From contig JAFWYE010000006.1 in assembly GCA_017517765.1 (NCBI GenBank), positions 496,001 through 560,000 of the forward strand: 64,000 bases of DNA. The letters run 5' to 3'. The position numbers and the translations under genes are program-made. The notes beneath the pieces were generated by a model, which had not been told where the DNA came from, searched no databases, and saw only the letters and a list, made by a program, of their open reading frames with translations. Origin of the DNA: Bacilli bacterium (lineage in GTDB: Bacteria > Bacillota_I > Bacilli_A > RFN20 > DUOF01). Below, in pieces: positions 23,279-33,705 of the stretch. Each line of letters begins with the position of its first letter. Position 1 is the first letter of the stretch.

Positions 23279-25354
23279 TTAATTATTTACTGCGTTCTTC
23301 TTAATTACAGCTTCAGTAACATTCTTTGGTGCTTCTTCATATCTGTAGAATACCATTGTATAGTTACCTCTACCTTGAGTGAATGAACGTAAGTCAGTTG
23401 CGTAACCAAACATTTCTGCTAGTGGCACATAAGCATCGATAACGATAGAGTTACCTCTACTACGAGTATCTTCAATTCTACCTCTTCTACTACTTACATC
23501 TCCCATAGCATCACCTTGGTACTCAAGTGGTACTACTATTTCAACCTTCATAACAGGTTCTAGTAATACTGGTTTACACTTAACTGCAGCTTCTCTTAAT
23601 GCCATACTAGCAGCAACTTTGAAGGCCATTTCAGATGAGTCAACATCATGGTATGATCCATCAAATAAAGTAGCCTTTACATCGATTACTGGATAGCCAG
23701 CCAAGATACCCTTGCTTAGTGCATCCTTCAAACCTTCATCAGTTGGTTTAATATATTCTCTTGGAACAGCTCCACCAACGATTGCATCAACGAATTCATA
23801 ACCTTTACCAACATTTGGTTCAAGTTTAATTTTAACGTGACCATATTGTCCTCTACCACCAGATTGACGGATATATTTACCTTCACATTCAGCTTCTTGT
23901 TTAATAGTTTCACGATATGCAACTTGAGGTGCACCAACATTAGCTTCAACTTTGAATTCTCTCTTTAATCTATCAACAATGATATCAAGGTGAAGTTCAC
24001 CCATACCAGCGATGATAGTTTGCCCTGTTTCTTGGTTTGTATAAGCCTTGAAAGTAGGGTCTTCTTCTGCTAATTTACCTAGAGCAATACCAAGTTTTTC
24101 TTGGTCACTCTTAGTTTTTGGTTCAATAGCAAGTTGGATAACTGGTTCAGCGAATTCCATTTTTTCTAGAATTACTTCATGATTTTCATCACATAATGTA
24201 TCTCCAGTAACAGTATTCTTTAAACCAACAGCAGCAGCTATATCACCAGCATAAACTGCAGGAATTTCTTTTCTTGCATTAGCATGCATTTGAACGATTC
24301 TTCCGAATCTTTCTTTTGTTTCTTTAGTTGAGTTATAAACATAACTTCCAGCTTCTGCCTTACCAGCATATACTCTAAAGAAAGTTAACTTTCCAACGAA
24401 TGGGTCAGTTGCAACTTTGAAAGCCAAAGCAGCAAATGGAGCATCATCAGAAACAGGTAATTCTACATCATTACCATTTGCATCTACACCTTTAGCAGGT
24501 GGGATATCAAGTGGAGATGGCAAGTATTCGATGATTGCATCGATTAAAGGTTGAACACCTTTCTTCTTATATGCACTACCACCTAATACTGGGTAGAATT
24601 GGCAAGATAAAACAGCTTTACGGATAACTGATTTAATTTCCTCAACTGTTACTTCTTCACCTTCAAGCACCTTCATCATGAAGTCATCATCATAGTTAGC
24701 TAAAGCTTCAACTAACTCTGCTCTATATGCTTCACACTCATCTACTAAATCAGCAGGTACTTCTTTTTCAACTACTTTTTCACCATTAGCACCCTCAAAA
24801 TAGATTGCTTTACGGTTAATAACATCAACAACACCAGCTAAAGAGCTTTCGCATCCAATTGGGAAGTTGATAGGATGAGCATCAGCGCCTAATTTAGAGT
24901 GAAGAGATTCAACACTCATCTTAAAGTCAGCACCAATTGCATCCATCTTGTTTACAAAAACGATACGTGGAACACCATATTTAACACCTTGGTTCCATAC
25001 AGTTTCAGTTTGTGGTTCTACTCCGTTTTTTCCATCTAATAGTGTAACAGCACCATCAAGTACTCTTAGTGATCTTTCAACTTCTACTGTGAAGTCTACG
25101 TGACCAGGAGTATCGATAATGTTAATTCTGTTTTCACCCCAGTGAACTGTTGTAGCAGCAGAAGTAATTGTAATACCTCTTTCTTGCTCTTGAACCATCC
25201 AGTCCATTGTAGCTGTACCATCATGAGTATCACCAATCTTATGGTTAACACCAGTGTAGAAAAGAATTCTTTCAGACATAGTAGTCTTTCCAGCATCGAT
25301 GTGAGCCATAATTCCAATATTTCTTGTTTTTTCTAGTGAACAATCACGAGCCAT
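23279..25354 (-). CDS. fusA: Elongation factor G
   Basis: EF-G drives translocation of tRNA and mRNA through the ribosome. The 691-residue protein has AHIDAGKTT (17-25), [21 protein letters not shown] and [10 protein letters not shown]-domain motifs, then domains II-V with [13 protein letters not shown] and the C-terminal [15 protein letters not shown] motif of domain V. Length is normal. It is preceded by AAAAGGAGAAA and lies 43 bases downstream of rpsG in the str operon. Confidence 0.99.
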   Translation of the reverse strand: MARDCSLEKTRNIGIMAHIDAGKTTMSERILFYTGVNHKIGDTHDGTATMDWMVQEQERGITITSAATTVHWGENRINIIDTPGHVDFTVEVERSLRVLDGAVTLLDGKNGVEPQTETVWNQGVKYGVPRIVFVNKMDAIGADFKMSVESLHSKLGADAHPINFPIGCESSLAGVVDVINRKAIYFEGANGEKVVEKEVPADLVDECEAYRAELVEALANYDDDFMMKVLEGEEVTVEEIKSVIRKAVLSCQFYPVLGGSAYKKKGVQPLIDAIIEYLPSPLDIPPAKGVDANGNDVELPVSDDAPFAALAFKVATDPFVGKLTFFRVYAGKAEAGSYVYNSTKETKERFGRIVQMHANARKEIPAVYAGDIAAAVGLKNTVTGDTLCDENHEVILEKMEFAEPVIQLAIEPKTKSDQEKLGIALGKLAEEDPTFKAYTNQETGQTIIAGMGELHLDIIVDRLKREFKVEANVGAPQVAYRETIKQEAECEGKYIRQSGGRGQYGHVKIKLEPNVGKGYEFVDAIVGGAVPREYIKPTDEGLKDALSKGILAGYPVIDVKATLFDGSYHDVDSSEMAFKVAASMALREAAVKCKPVLLEPVMKVEIVVPLEYQGDAMGDVSSRRGRIEDTRSRGNSIVIDAYVPLAEMFGYATDLRSFTQGRGNYTMVFYRYEEAPKNVTEAVIKKNAVNN

Positions 25355-25397
25355 ATTTTTTCTCCTTTTATATTTTTAATGAATTTTAGTAATCAAA

Positions 25398-25868
25398 TTA
25401 CCAACTATAGTGTGCGAACGCTTTGTTAGCCTCAGCCATTCTATGAGTATCATCACGTTTCTTAACTGCAGCACCTGTACCATTGCTAGCATCAATAATT
25501 TCAGCAGCTAATTTTTCTTCCATACTCTTTTCGTTTCTTAATCTAGCATAGTTAATTAACCATCTAATACCTAATGTTCTCTTTCTTTCTTCGCTAGTTT
25601 CTACTGGTACTTGGTAGTTAGCACCACCAACACGTCTAACTTTAAGTTCAAGAATAGGCATAATGTTTTCCATAGCTTGATCTAAAACTTCCATAGCAGG
25701 TTTTCCTGTTTTAGCTTCAACAATCTCAAATGCACCATATAGAATAGATTGAGCCTTACCTCTTTTTCCATCTAACATGATTTTATTAATTAAACGAGTA
25801 ACTAATTTACTATTGTAAATTGGATCTGCTAATACATCTCTTTTTGCTATATATCCCTTACGTGGCAT
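25398..25868 (-). CDS. rpsG: 30S ribosomal protein S7
   Basis: S7 nucleates assembly of the 30S head and contacts the E site. The 156-residue protein has [28 protein letters not shown] at the start, [14 protein letters not shown] and [17 protein letters not shown], and ends [13 protein letters not shown], all family typical. A GGGAGGGAAA site precedes the ATG. It is 37 bases downstream of rpsL. Confidence 0.98.
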   Translation of the reverse strand: MPRKGYIAKRDVLADPIYNSKLVTRLINKIMLDGKRGKAQSILYGAFEIVEAKTGKPAMEVLDQAMENIMPILELKVRRVGGANYQVPVETSEERKRTLGIRWLINYARLRNEKSMEEKLAAEIIDASNGTGAAVKKRDDTHRMAEANKAFAHYSW

Positions 25869-25905
25869 ATATTTCCCTCCCTTCGATAAATATTTAAAAT
25901 TTTAA

Positions 25906-26325
25906 TTACTTACTTTCTTTAGGTTTCTTAGTACCGTATAAAGATCTTCCTTGTTTTCTGTCATTAACACCAGCACAGTCTAATGTACCTCTTACGATGT
26001 GATAACGAATACCTGGTAAATCCTTAACACGACCACCACGGATTAATACAACACTGTGTTCTTGAAGGTTATGACCTTCTCCACCAATGTAAGCATTAAC
26101 TTCCATACCATTACTCAATCTAACACGAGCATATTTTCTTAAAGCTGAGTTAGGCTTCTTAGGAGTCATTGTACCAACACGAGTACAAACGCCTCTTTTT
26201 TGTGGGCTCTTAGTCTCAGTAGTTTTCTTTAATAAAGAGTTTCTTCCTCTTCTAAGAGCAGGAGCCTTAGACTTTTCTGTAAGTCTTACTCTACTTTTAC
26301 GAACTAATTGGTTCTTTGTAGGCAT
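25906..26325 (-). CDS. rpsL: 30S ribosomal protein S12
   Basis: S12 sits at the decoding centre. The 139-residue protein contains [17 protein letters not shown] and [20 protein letters not shown], the loops that include the lysines altered in streptomycin resistance; both lysines are present (wild-type form). ATG at 26325 is chosen because the family starts MPT.NQL.R..R; AAAGGAG lies ten bases upstream. It is the first gene of the str operon. Confidence 0.98.
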   Translation of the reverse strand: MPTKNQLVRKSRVRLTEKSKAPALRRGRNSLLKKTTETKSPQKRGVCTRVGTMTPKKPNSALRKYARVRLSNGMEVNAYIGGEGHNLQEHSVVLIRGGRVKDLPGIRYHIVRGTLDCAGVNDRKQGRSLYGTKKPKESK

Positions 26326-26349
26326 GTTTTCATTTCTCCTTTCTAACAC

Positions 26350-26410
26350 ACAATCCCGGGTGTGTCAACATTGATTGTTTTAAAAAGCCAAACAGTTGGC
26401 TAATCACAAC
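26350..26410 (-). promoter_or_regulatory. str operon 5' leader with a terminator-like hairpin
   Basis: Between the promoter and rpsL the minus strand has AGCCAA and TTGGCT (26386-26391 and 26396-26401) around a 4-base loop, followed by TTTTT, which has the form of a leader terminator. A second hairpin, ACACA/TGTGT, lies closer to rpsL. The leader could attenuate str expression, but no known element was recognised. Confidence 0.45.
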
Positions 26411-26416
26411 GCTATA

Positions 26417-26445
26417 ATAATATACGTTTCCAAATCATTAGTCAA
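26417..26445 (-). promoter_or_regulatory. str operon promoter (rpsL-rpsG-fusA)
   Basis: On the minus strand TTGACT and TATTAT are separated by 17 bases, about 90 bases upstream of rpsL. Confidence 0.7.
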
Positions 26446-26480
26446 CAATTATTTGTTTCAAATCAAAAATTTTTTTCAAA

Positions 26481-26505
26481 TAAAAAAAGCGAGCTTTAGC
26501 CCGCT
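26481..26505 (-). terminator. Intrinsic terminator of the lipoprotein operon
   Basis: AGCGAGC (26488-26494) and GCCCGCT (26499-26505) pair with one G-U, loop TTTA, followed by seven T residues on the minus strand. It ends the four-gene lipoprotein transcript just upstream of the str promoter. Confidence 0.85.
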
Positions 26506-26512
26506 TAATATC

Positions 26513-27820
26513 TTATTTAAAAATACCTTTATATGCTTCCTTTAAAGTTTCCTCTAAAAGTTCAACATTCATATCATCAACATAGTGTAATAATACACTT
26601 GTATCACTAACTTTTGAATGAAGCTTTTCTAGAGCCATTTGCTTATCGTCGATATTTTCAGTAGAAGAATCAACAACTTTTACAAGAACTATATAGCAAG
26701 TAGAATCAGGCCCTGAAGCATGAATTATATCTTTTGGATCAAATGAATTTAAATCTGCAGTTCTTGTAACTACAAAATTTCCTAATTCCTCATATTTATT
26801 TCCAAATATATCTTCCATCTTTTGGTTGCCTACAAGCATATCTTTAATATCATCTCTAAGAAGTTGATTTAAAAGATTTTCGTATAATACTTCCGTTGTA
26901 TCTTTATTAATAAGTTGCTTATCTAAATATTCCGTTTCATTAGCAAGCTTAATTTGATAGTCAAAACCATCTTTTAAACTACACATAGTAGAGTTAGCAC
27001 ATGTTGTAAATTTAGATAGAGCAGAATCATAACTACTCTTAGTAGGACTACAACTTTCAATCATATCTCCATTTTCATCAAGATAATATTCGTTAGGCAA
27101 CCCTAAGTTTTCGCAATATTGTCTCCCTAGTTCTTTTCTAGCTTCAGCTCTTTTTGTTTCTTCTAAATCTTCTAGACTATCATATTCTCCAGAAAAAATA
27201 TCTTGAACAAGCTCTTCCATATCTTCTAAATTTTCAGCTGAATATACAGTAATAATTCTAGACTTACTCTTGTTTAAAATAGTGCTCTTATTATTAGAAA
27301 TATAGTCTTCTTTTAATAATTCTATATATATATCATAATCTAAATTATTAGCTATATATTTAGAGTAATCATATTTAAGGCCTAAGTCATAAGTCACCCC
27401 TGTTGCACCTGTTATAGGATCTCCAATTTGGGCCATTTGACTTCTTAGTGTTGCAACCAAAAGTTCTTCATCAAATTCACCATTTACCTTGTAACTATTA
27501 TCATTGATGAAATTATCCTCAAAATATTTCTTCAATTTATAATTATAAGTGGATGTTAACTCACCAGACTTATAGCCACTTTTTTCTTTAAGAATGATTT
27601 TAACTAATTCTAGTATAAACGCCTTATTTTTAGGCGAAGTACTAGCTTGAGAAATATAATCATATATATCTTGAGTAGTAATTGTTTCGTTCAACTTGCT
27701 ACCACTTACTACTTCCTTGCTTTCTGTTAATTTCACATTATAGCCTTTATCACAACTACATCCAACCAAAGTTAGAGCAAGTAATGCAGAAAAAATTAAT
27801 TTAAAACCTTTTTTCATCAT
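26513..27820 (-). CDS. Lipoprotein, diverged SurA/PrsA-like N-terminal-domain protein (fourth of four)
   Basis: A 435-residue exported lipoprotein: signal peptide with lipobox LTLVGC, lipidated Cys21, mature start CSCDKG. The N-terminal part has a helical region with VNGEFDEELLVATLRSQM near residues 115-132, closely matching VNGKFDEELFVLAMKK in the third lipoprotein gene (29551-30864), so the two are paralogs. No clear parvulin active-site segment was recognised. Several cysteines in the middle (YCENLGLP, ESCSP, TTCANSTMCSL) could form disulfides. Its ATG overlaps the stop codon of the gene before it (TAATG). It is last in the operon. Confidence 0.75.
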   Translation of the reverse strand: MMKKGFKLIFSALLALTLVGCSCDKGYNVKLTESKEVVSGSKLNETITTQDIYDYISQASTSPKNKAFILELVKIILKEKSGYKSGELTSTYNYKLKKYFEDNFINDNSYKVNGEFDEELLVATLRSQMAQIGDPITGATGVTYDLGLKYDYSKYIANNLDYDIYIELLKEDYISNNKSTILNKSKSRIITVYSAENLEDMEELVQDIFSGEYDSLEDLEETKRAEARKELGRQYCENLGLPNEYYLDENGDMIESCSPTKSSYDSALSKFTTCANSTMCSLKDGFDYQIKLANETEYLDKQLINKDTTEVLYENLLNQLLRDDIKDMLVGNQKMEDIFGNKYEELGNFVVTRTADLNSFDPKDIIHASGPDSTCYIVLVKVVDSSTENIDDKQMALEKLHSKVSDTSVLLHYVDDMNVELLEETLKEAYKGIFK

Positions 27821-29517
27821 TAATTACCTCCTTGAGTATCTGTTGTGTAATAAGAGAAACCTTCGCCATACTTATATGTACATTTGTTATTTCCTTTTTT
27901 GTCTTCTTGTAAACAAGATAGTAAAGGTATTTCTTTAGCTACAACATTATTTTTATACCATAAAGTATTAGTATAAGAATCATAATAAGAATCAGTGTCA
28001 ACTTGTTTTTTGAATTCAGCAAGTTCTTTTGAGGCATTCATATATTGTTTAATCATTTTTTCAATATCCTTATTTAGAATTTTGAAGTTACCATTTTTTG
28101 TTGATTGACCCATGTAATATTCAAATATAGCATAGTCAACCAATTTTTCGCTTTCGCTAGCATTTTTTATAAACTTTTCTGCAAATGACTTTATTTCTTC
28201 TACGCGAGTCTCTGTATCATCGCCTTGCTCTGCGTAAATTAAATCATTGTCATTTTCATTAACTTCATCACTAAAATATTTCTCATAGCCTGTAGTGAAT
28301 GGTGTCATATGAATTGTCATAATGTGTAAACCATTATTATCTCTATAAACAACATATGGTTTATTTTCCTCATTAACAAGCACATATTGTTCTTCTCCTG
28401 CTGGAGCAGTTTGATATCCACCTTTAATTTCGTTTGGAACCAAAACATCTAATCCTAATTCAGTAGCACTAATAACTCTATCTTGAGCACCATACTTAGC
28501 AACTTCTTCAGCAGTAAGTGTAATGAACTTAGGTGTTCTAGTATTTAATAGTGCATTAAATAATATGTTTCTATAATATACTTTTGAATTTGTATATACA
28601 GTGTCTTCTTCATCACTATAACATTCAGTCTTTTCATAATTTCCTTCCATTCCTAAAATGTATGACAAAGGAATAGATTCAAGCCCCTCACTATAGAACG
28701 TGTCTAAAGTTGCAGTATAGTTGTTAGTTTTTAAACCTAATTTAGTTTTTAATTCATTATATTTTCCTTCAATAATGCTGCTATATCCAATAAGAGCATA
28801 TCTAAGTTCATTAGTAATTTTAGAATCATTTAAAGTTACAATGCCAACTTCTCCACCACTAGCTTTAGTATCGCCTTTAGAATAAGCCATGGCCACATTG
28901 TAATATTGCTCTCCTTCTACAAGTTCCAAAATTGCATCATGTATACTTTCTGCTTCACTACTTGAAATAGTTAATGCATATAAATCAGTTGCAGTAGATG
29001 AACTTCCACTAACAGATAAATTTATATCTCCTACATGATATAGTTGATTAGAGTTAACATATTCAGTTATATATGAAGCGCTTTTTGCCTCTAAAAAGAT
29101 TGTCTTAGCAGCTTCTTTTTGTCTTTCATATAGTTTTTGAGCTTTTAATTCCTCTAAGCTTTCAACCTCTGCTTCTTCTAAAGCCTTAGTTAAATCCTCT
29201 TTATAATCCGTTCCGTTTAGCTCAGCATCTGCTTTAATTTTATTAACAAAAGCGTTAATTTCATTTTCCACAACAGCCTTCATAGCATCTGTCACAGGAA
29301 TAGAGCTCTCTATAAGAGCTTTTTCTAGCAACTCATATATATGCTTTGCAACAGTAGTATCATATAATGAATAATCATATACGTGTTCAGCTGTTATTTT
29401 CTTTCCATTAACAATAGCAAGAACATTAGTATCAGAAGGTTTGTTACAAGAACATGCGCCCAAACACAAACTACAAAGCAGCAATGTCGATAATGGTATC
29501 AATTTTCTTTTTTGCAT
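27820..29517 (-). CDS. Lipoprotein with PrsA/SurA-like fold and probable degenerate parvulin domain (third of four)
   Basis: A 565-residue exported lipoprotein: lipobox LCLGAC, lipidated Cys22, mature start CSCNKP. The N-terminal SurA/PrsA-like chaperone region is indicated by VLAIVNGKKITAEHVYDY followed by a long amphipathic helical stretch and SLEELKAQKLYERQKEAA. A parvulin-like segment follows (GEQYYNVAMAYSKGDTKASGGEVGIV, about residues 200-225). The C-terminal part has a further mixed domain with HIMTIHMTPF. It is expected to work on the outer face of the membrane in protein folding. AGGAGGG precedes the ATG. Confidence 0.75.
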   Translation of the reverse strand: MQKRKLIPLSTLLLCSLCLGACSCNKPSDTNVLAIVNGKKITAEHVYDYSLYDTTVAKHIYELLEKALIESSIPVTDAMKAVVENEINAFVNKIKADAELNGTDYKEDLTKALEEAEVESLEELKAQKLYERQKEAAKTIFLEAKSASYITEYVNSNQLYHVGDINLSVSGSSSTATDLYALTISSSEAESIHDAILELVEGEQYYNVAMAYSKGDTKASGGEVGIVTLNDSKITNELRYALIGYSSIIEGKYNELKTKLGLKTNNYTATLDTFYSEGLESIPLSYILGMEGNYEKTECYSDEEDTVYTNSKVYYRNILFNALLNTRTPKFITLTAEEVAKYGAQDRVISATELGLDVLVPNEIKGGYQTAPAGEEQYVLVNEENKPYVVYRDNNGLHIMTIHMTPFTTGYEKYFSDEVNENDNDLIYAEQGDDTETRVEEIKSFAEKFIKNASESEKLVDYAIFEYYMGQSTKNGNFKILNKDIEKMIKQYMNASKELAEFKKQVDTDSYYDSYTNTLWYKNNVVAKEIPLLSCLQEDKKGNNKCTYKYGEGFSYYTTDTQGGN

Positions 29518-29550
29518 TTTTTTCCCTCCTTATTTCCCTTTTATACAATA

Positions 29551-30864
29551 TTAATCAGTAAATACATCAGGATATAATTTTTTCAAATACTCATTAACAG
29601 CATCATCGTGAATTGTAATTGTATTCTTATATTGCTCTAAATAATGTGATACAGCACCAGTTGCCAAAGTTGATGAACCTGCTAATATTTCTATTACGTC
29701 ATTTTCATTTGCACTGTAATTATCTGCATTAATAACTTTAAATCTAACTATACTATAAGTATATGACCCACTATCACTTGTTTCTGTCAATAAAACATCA
29801 TTAGCGTCTACAGTAGCTCCTGCATTGGCACTAACTAAATAGTACCAATCGCCGATTTTAATTGCACGTTTTGTTTCATTTTCAGGATTGCTTAGATTTA
29901 GCAATCTGTTAGTAATAGTAGTACTTACAACTGAAGCGTTCTCACTATCAGAACTTATAACTTTATCAAAATTAAATTCCAAATCCTCAACCGCTTTAAT
30001 TTTTTCTTTTAGCCCTTCTTCCAAAGTGCGAGTATAGTTTGCTGTATACTCTGCCGCTAATTCTTGGCTATAGTCTTTAGCTCCATCAATAATTTTTTGA
30101 TATTCACCATTTACTGCTGCTTTTAATTCTTCTTTTAATCTATCTGCATAATCAGTAAAGTCAATATCCTCTATAGTGCTATTAGTAACCGCAGCAGCTA
30201 TTTCATCTCTTATGCCACGCATAAAATTTCTTACATTTATTTCTACTTTTTCTTCTTCACCATTATTATCTACAGTGTAATCATCATAATCAGATTCAAT
30301 TGACGAGCTTACTGTTAAATATTCTACATCTCTAATTTTCTTAGTATTAACAACATTTTTACTATCTTTTAAAGTTACATCTTTGATATATTTTTGTTTT
30401 AACAATGTAGATATTATTTCCACTTTAAATTTTCTATTTATAAGATCAGAATAATCATCTTTTGTAACGTTATATCCATCTTTTTTCATTGCTAGCACAA
30501 ATAATTCTTCATCAAATTTTCCATTTACTTGATATTCATCAGAATTCTTTAGTTCTTCTAATTTTTCTTCAACCATAGTATTATATTTTGTTTTCCATGG
30601 ATCTTTTTCAAGATCCAATACAGTTGAACCAACTATATCAACCAATTTATCAGCAGCAGCCTTACTTCCAACGTCATTAGCAATCATTGCATTGTAAATA
30701 TCTAATAAAGATAAATCGCTTGCATCATCTGTTAATCCAGAAAGAATGTCTGCATCTGTTATTTCTGCTACATTAGGTTTTCCATTATCACAAGAACATC
30801 CAGCAATACATAAAGTAGAAAGTAATATTGATAATGATAAAACTTTTAATCCATTTTTCTTCAT
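29551..30864 (-). CDS. Lipoprotein, diverged SurA/PrsA-like paralog (second of four)
   Basis: A 437-residue exported lipoprotein: lipobox LCIAGC, lipidated Cys23, mature start CSCDNG, the same pattern as its neighbours. It is similar to the last gene of the operon in the region VNGKFDEELFVLAMKKDGY and in an early LSLLDIYNAMIAND helix. The central 200 residues are helical and charged; no cysteine besides those at the N-terminus stands out. No clear catalytic motif was seen, so a chaperone-like rather than isomerase role is inferred. AAGGAGGGAG precedes the ATG. Confidence 0.7.
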   Translation of the reverse strand: MKKNGLKVLSLSILLSTLCIAGCSCDNGKPNVAEITDADILSGLTDDASDLSLLDIYNAMIANDVGSKAAADKLVDIVGSTVLDLEKDPWKTKYNTMVEEKLEELKNSDEYQVNGKFDEELFVLAMKKDGYNVTKDDYSDLINRKFKVEIISTLLKQKYIKDVTLKDSKNVVNTKKIRDVEYLTVSSSIESDYDDYTVDNNGEEEKVEINVRNFMRGIRDEIAAAVTNSTIEDIDFTDYADRLKEELKAAVNGEYQKIIDGAKDYSQELAAEYTANYTRTLEEGLKEKIKAVEDLEFNFDKVISSDSENASVVSTTITNRLLNLSNPENETKRAIKIGDWYYLVSANAGATVDANDVLLTETSDSGSYTYSIVRFKVINADNYSANENDVIEILAGSSTLATGAVSHYLEQYKNTITIHDDAVNEYLKKLYPDVFTD

Positions 30865-30879
30865 CTTCTAACTCCCTCC

Positions 30880-33609
30880 TTATGCACTCTTAACAACAAC
30901 GTATATTTTTATTGTTGTTCCACAATCTGTTTCTGTAATGGTTAATGTATTAACAGCGTCGGCATATGTTCCGCTTCTTCCATATTTTAATGAATCTATA
31001 ACATAACCTGTTTCAACCTCTAATTTACTTGTATCAATGTTAACTATATTTTCATCATCGTCAGCAGGATTATAAGTATATTCACTTTGAGCTTCTTGAG
31101 AATCGCTACTTATTTCCCCATCAAGTGGTTCTCCATTTTCATCTACAAATACATATTCGAAGTTAGTAGCCTTAGGCCTTACATAAACTGTAATCGTAAC
31201 TCCTTGAGAAACATTAATACCATCAAGAGTAAATGTGTATTCATCCTCATATGTTCCATTAGTGTCCGCATCAAATCCTAAAATATCAAATGCTTCAGAT
31301 GTGATTTTATCTTTTTCCACAGTATAAGTATTAGAAGCTCCTCCAGTAGAACTATAATCAGCATATTGCTCGTTAGTGTTAGCAACTAGTGATGAACTAG
31401 CCACTGCATCTGTACCTTCATACTTATAAGTGAATTTAAGTTGATATCTTCCTGACTCAGACTTAGTAACAATTTTAGCATAGAACAATGTGTGATTATA
31501 GATGCTAGAATTAGTTAAGTCAGCTTCTACAACTTCTGTTCCAGGTTGGAAATCTTTAGTTGTATACCAGCCTTGGAACTCATAACCTTCTTTTAGTTCC
31601 ATATCATCTTTAGTAGGTAAAGTTACAGGTTCACCAATATAAGCCCATTGAGCAAAACCGCCAGCAATATTGTCATCTTTCTTGAATTTTACAACATCAG
31701 TAGATGTAGTAATCTTTGTATATGACGTACCACTTGCTAACAAATCAGTATGGTAATAATAAGATAATTTAACTTGATATCCCTTACCATAAACATATCT
31801 ACACAAATTACCTGTAGATGTTGAGTTATTAATTGGGGCATATGCTTCTGAAGGAAGTACTACTGCACACTCATATGGTTTAATACCCATTTGTACAAGC
31901 TTTGTTTGCGAAACACTTAATTTATCAGCATGCTTATTGAAAGCTGTTAACAATTTATTATCATGAACTTTATTTAGATATTCTCTCTTTGAAGCGATAT
32001 ATGCTTCAATTGCTGTTTTAAGACCATTATTAGACCAAGATATATTACTATCTTCCATATAATCTTCTAACATCTTATAGCTTAATAAGCTTTCTTCTCC
32101 AACTTCTCCACCACTTCCAGCAGTAACGTAACTCTTTATATATCCTTCAATTTCAGATATTAACTTATTCTTAGATGCATTTGTATGCTCCACGTTAAAT
32201 GCAGGATCCTCTGCATAAGAAATGTCTTCATCTTCATCACTTGGATTAATAGTGAAATATTTTTTAGCCGCTTCTATATCTTGTAAAGCAGACACATCAA
32301 TAGTTAAGAAATGTAACCAAACATCATTACTACTACCTTTAGCAGCAACAAAGAATATTGGACTTCCTTTTTCATCAGTTAAAATCCACTTAGATGTGAA
32401 TGTATTTGCATCTGTATAAGTTCTAATTTCAACATAATTTTTAGCACCATCAGCAATAGCTTCGTCTTCAGTATTATAACCAATTACTGAAAGTCCTGGT
32501 TTATTAAATGCTCTGTTGAAAATTATTGATCTTGCATAAGCATTATAGTTTGAGTTTAGGTTATTCAAATTACTATCATATTCAGTTATACCACTGTTTG
32601 ATACATAGTCTTCACTACCAACATAACCAATATAATGGAAGTCTCCAGTACTAGTTTTATTTGCAACATCGCCTAATTTGTCAACCAAATCCATAGTCAC
32701 AAGATTCAAGCCATTTTTGTAATATTTAGCAATTTGGTCTTCTTGACCTTCGTAAACATCTTCATTTATAAAGCCAACACTCTTAAGTGTGTCATACTTA
32801 GTTGTTCTACCCCACTTATAGTAAGTAGTTTCATTTGCTTCTCCTGCGTTCTCAACAACCTTTTCTGTATATGCATCGAAAATGTATGTACCATATAAGA
32901 ACTCATCAACAAAACTTGTTGTAGTATCCATATAGTAAGCTCCACCACTAGCAGCGCTTCCTGTATCATCAGTCTCATGTTCAGCCACATATGAAAATCT
33001 ATCACCATTTTTAAATCTTGTGATAACATCAAAAATCTTTTCAGCCTCTGCTTGAGAAACATTTACGTTATTAGCAATTTTATTTCCATTTGTGTTATCG
33101 TCTAATTTAACCAAAACATGTCTAACAAGATATGGCAATCTATTTGCAATGTAATCATCATAAAATTCAGTTTTATGAGTTTCCCAATATTGCTCATTCA
33201 ATCTTGTTAATTTTTGCTCATAAATGATATTGGCCTTCATTTCATCAATAGACTTATATCCTTTATCTTCTAGCAATTTCTCTCTAGCATCTTTTACACT
33301 AATACCATTGCTTTGCGCATATGTCTCTACTTCTTCTTCAAAGGTTTCTTCAGCCATATCAGCAGCAGTTTGAATATTCTTAGTTGTTTCCATGCTTGAT
33401 TCAACAACTAATCTCAAAACTATAGAAAATGCTTCATTTGCGCCTGTACCTGTAGACAAAAGTTGATTATATAATTGTTCAGCAGTATACTTCTTATTTC
33501 CAACTTCTAAGACAGTATCTTTAACATTCTTGTCTCCATCGCCACAACCACCAAGTAGTGCAAGCGAAAGAGCAAGTAATGATACGAACGATAAATTCTT
33601 CTTATTCAC
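30880..33609 (-). CDS. PrsA-like parvulin foldase lipoprotein with C-terminal InlB-type repeat region (first of four)
   Basis: A 909-residue exported lipoprotein: lipobox ALLGGC, lipidated Cys22. The N-terminal chaperone region has VGNKKYTAEQLYNQL and a helical part; the parvulin domain begins RHVLVKLDD (163-171) and continues with FKNGDRFSYVAEHETDDTGSAASGG (199-223), close to PrsA. Unlike PrsA (about 300 residues) it is three times longer. After the middle region comes an InlB B-type repeat (EGYEFQGWYTTKDF...LFYAKI) and two related beta-rich repeats ending ITVYVRPK and IKIYVVVKSA. Translation starts at GTG 33609 after AGGGAGG. A promoter precedes it, so it leads the operon. Confidence 0.82.
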   Translation of the reverse strand: MNKKNLSFVSLLALSLALLGGCGDGDKNVKDTVLEVGNKKYTAEQLYNQLLSTGTGANEAFSIVLRLVVESSMETTKNIQTAADMAEETFEEEVETYAQSNGISVKDAREKLLEDKGYKSIDEMKANIIYEQKLTRLNEQYWETHKTEFYDDYIANRLPYLVRHVLVKLDDNTNGNKIANNVNVSQAEAEKIFDVITRFKNGDRFSYVAEHETDDTGSAASGGAYYMDTTTSFVDEFLYGTYIFDAYTEKVVENAGEANETTYYKWGRTTKYDTLKSVGFINEDVYEGQEDQIAKYYKNGLNLVTMDLVDKLGDVANKTSTGDFHYIGYVGSEDYVSNSGITEYDSNLNNLNSNYNAYARSIIFNRAFNKPGLSVIGYNTEDEAIADGAKNYVEIRTYTDANTFTSKWILTDEKGSPIFFVAAKGSSNDVWLHFLTIDVSALQDIEAAKKYFTINPSDEDEDISYAEDPAFNVEHTNASKNKLISEIEGYIKSYVTAGSGGEVGEESLLSYKMLEDYMEDSNISWSNNGLKTAIEAYIASKREYLNKVHDNKLLTAFNKHADKLSVSQTKLVQMGIKPYECAVVLPSEAYAPINNSTSTGNLCRYVYGKGYQVKLSYYYHTDLLASGTSYTKITTSTDVVKFKKDDNIAGGFAQWAYIGEPVTLPTKDDMELKEGYEFQGWYTTKDFQPGTEVVEADLTNSSIYNHTLFYAKIVTKSESGRYQLKFTYKYEGTDAVASSSLVANTNEQYADYSSTGGASNTYTVEKDKITSEAFDILGFDADTNGTYEDEYTFTLDGINVSQGVTITVYVRPKATNFEYVFVDENGEPLDGEISSDSQEAQSEYTYNPADDDENIVNIDTSKLEVETGYVIDSLKYGRSGTYADAVNTLTITETDCGTTIKIYVVVKSA

Positions 33610-33640
33610 TATTATTCCTCCCTAAATTAACGCACACCTC

Positions 33641-33669
33641 ATTTTATATTAATTTTTATTCCATAGCAA
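33641..33669 (-). promoter_or_regulatory. Lipoprotein operon promoter
   Basis: On the minus strand TTGCTA and TAAAAT are separated by 17 bases, about 31 bases upstream of the GTG start of the first lipoprotein gene. It is divergent from the promoter at 33706. Confidence 0.6.
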
Positions 33670-33705
33670 TCATTTAGGCCTAATTTCATTAGGTTTTCCA
33701 TTTGT

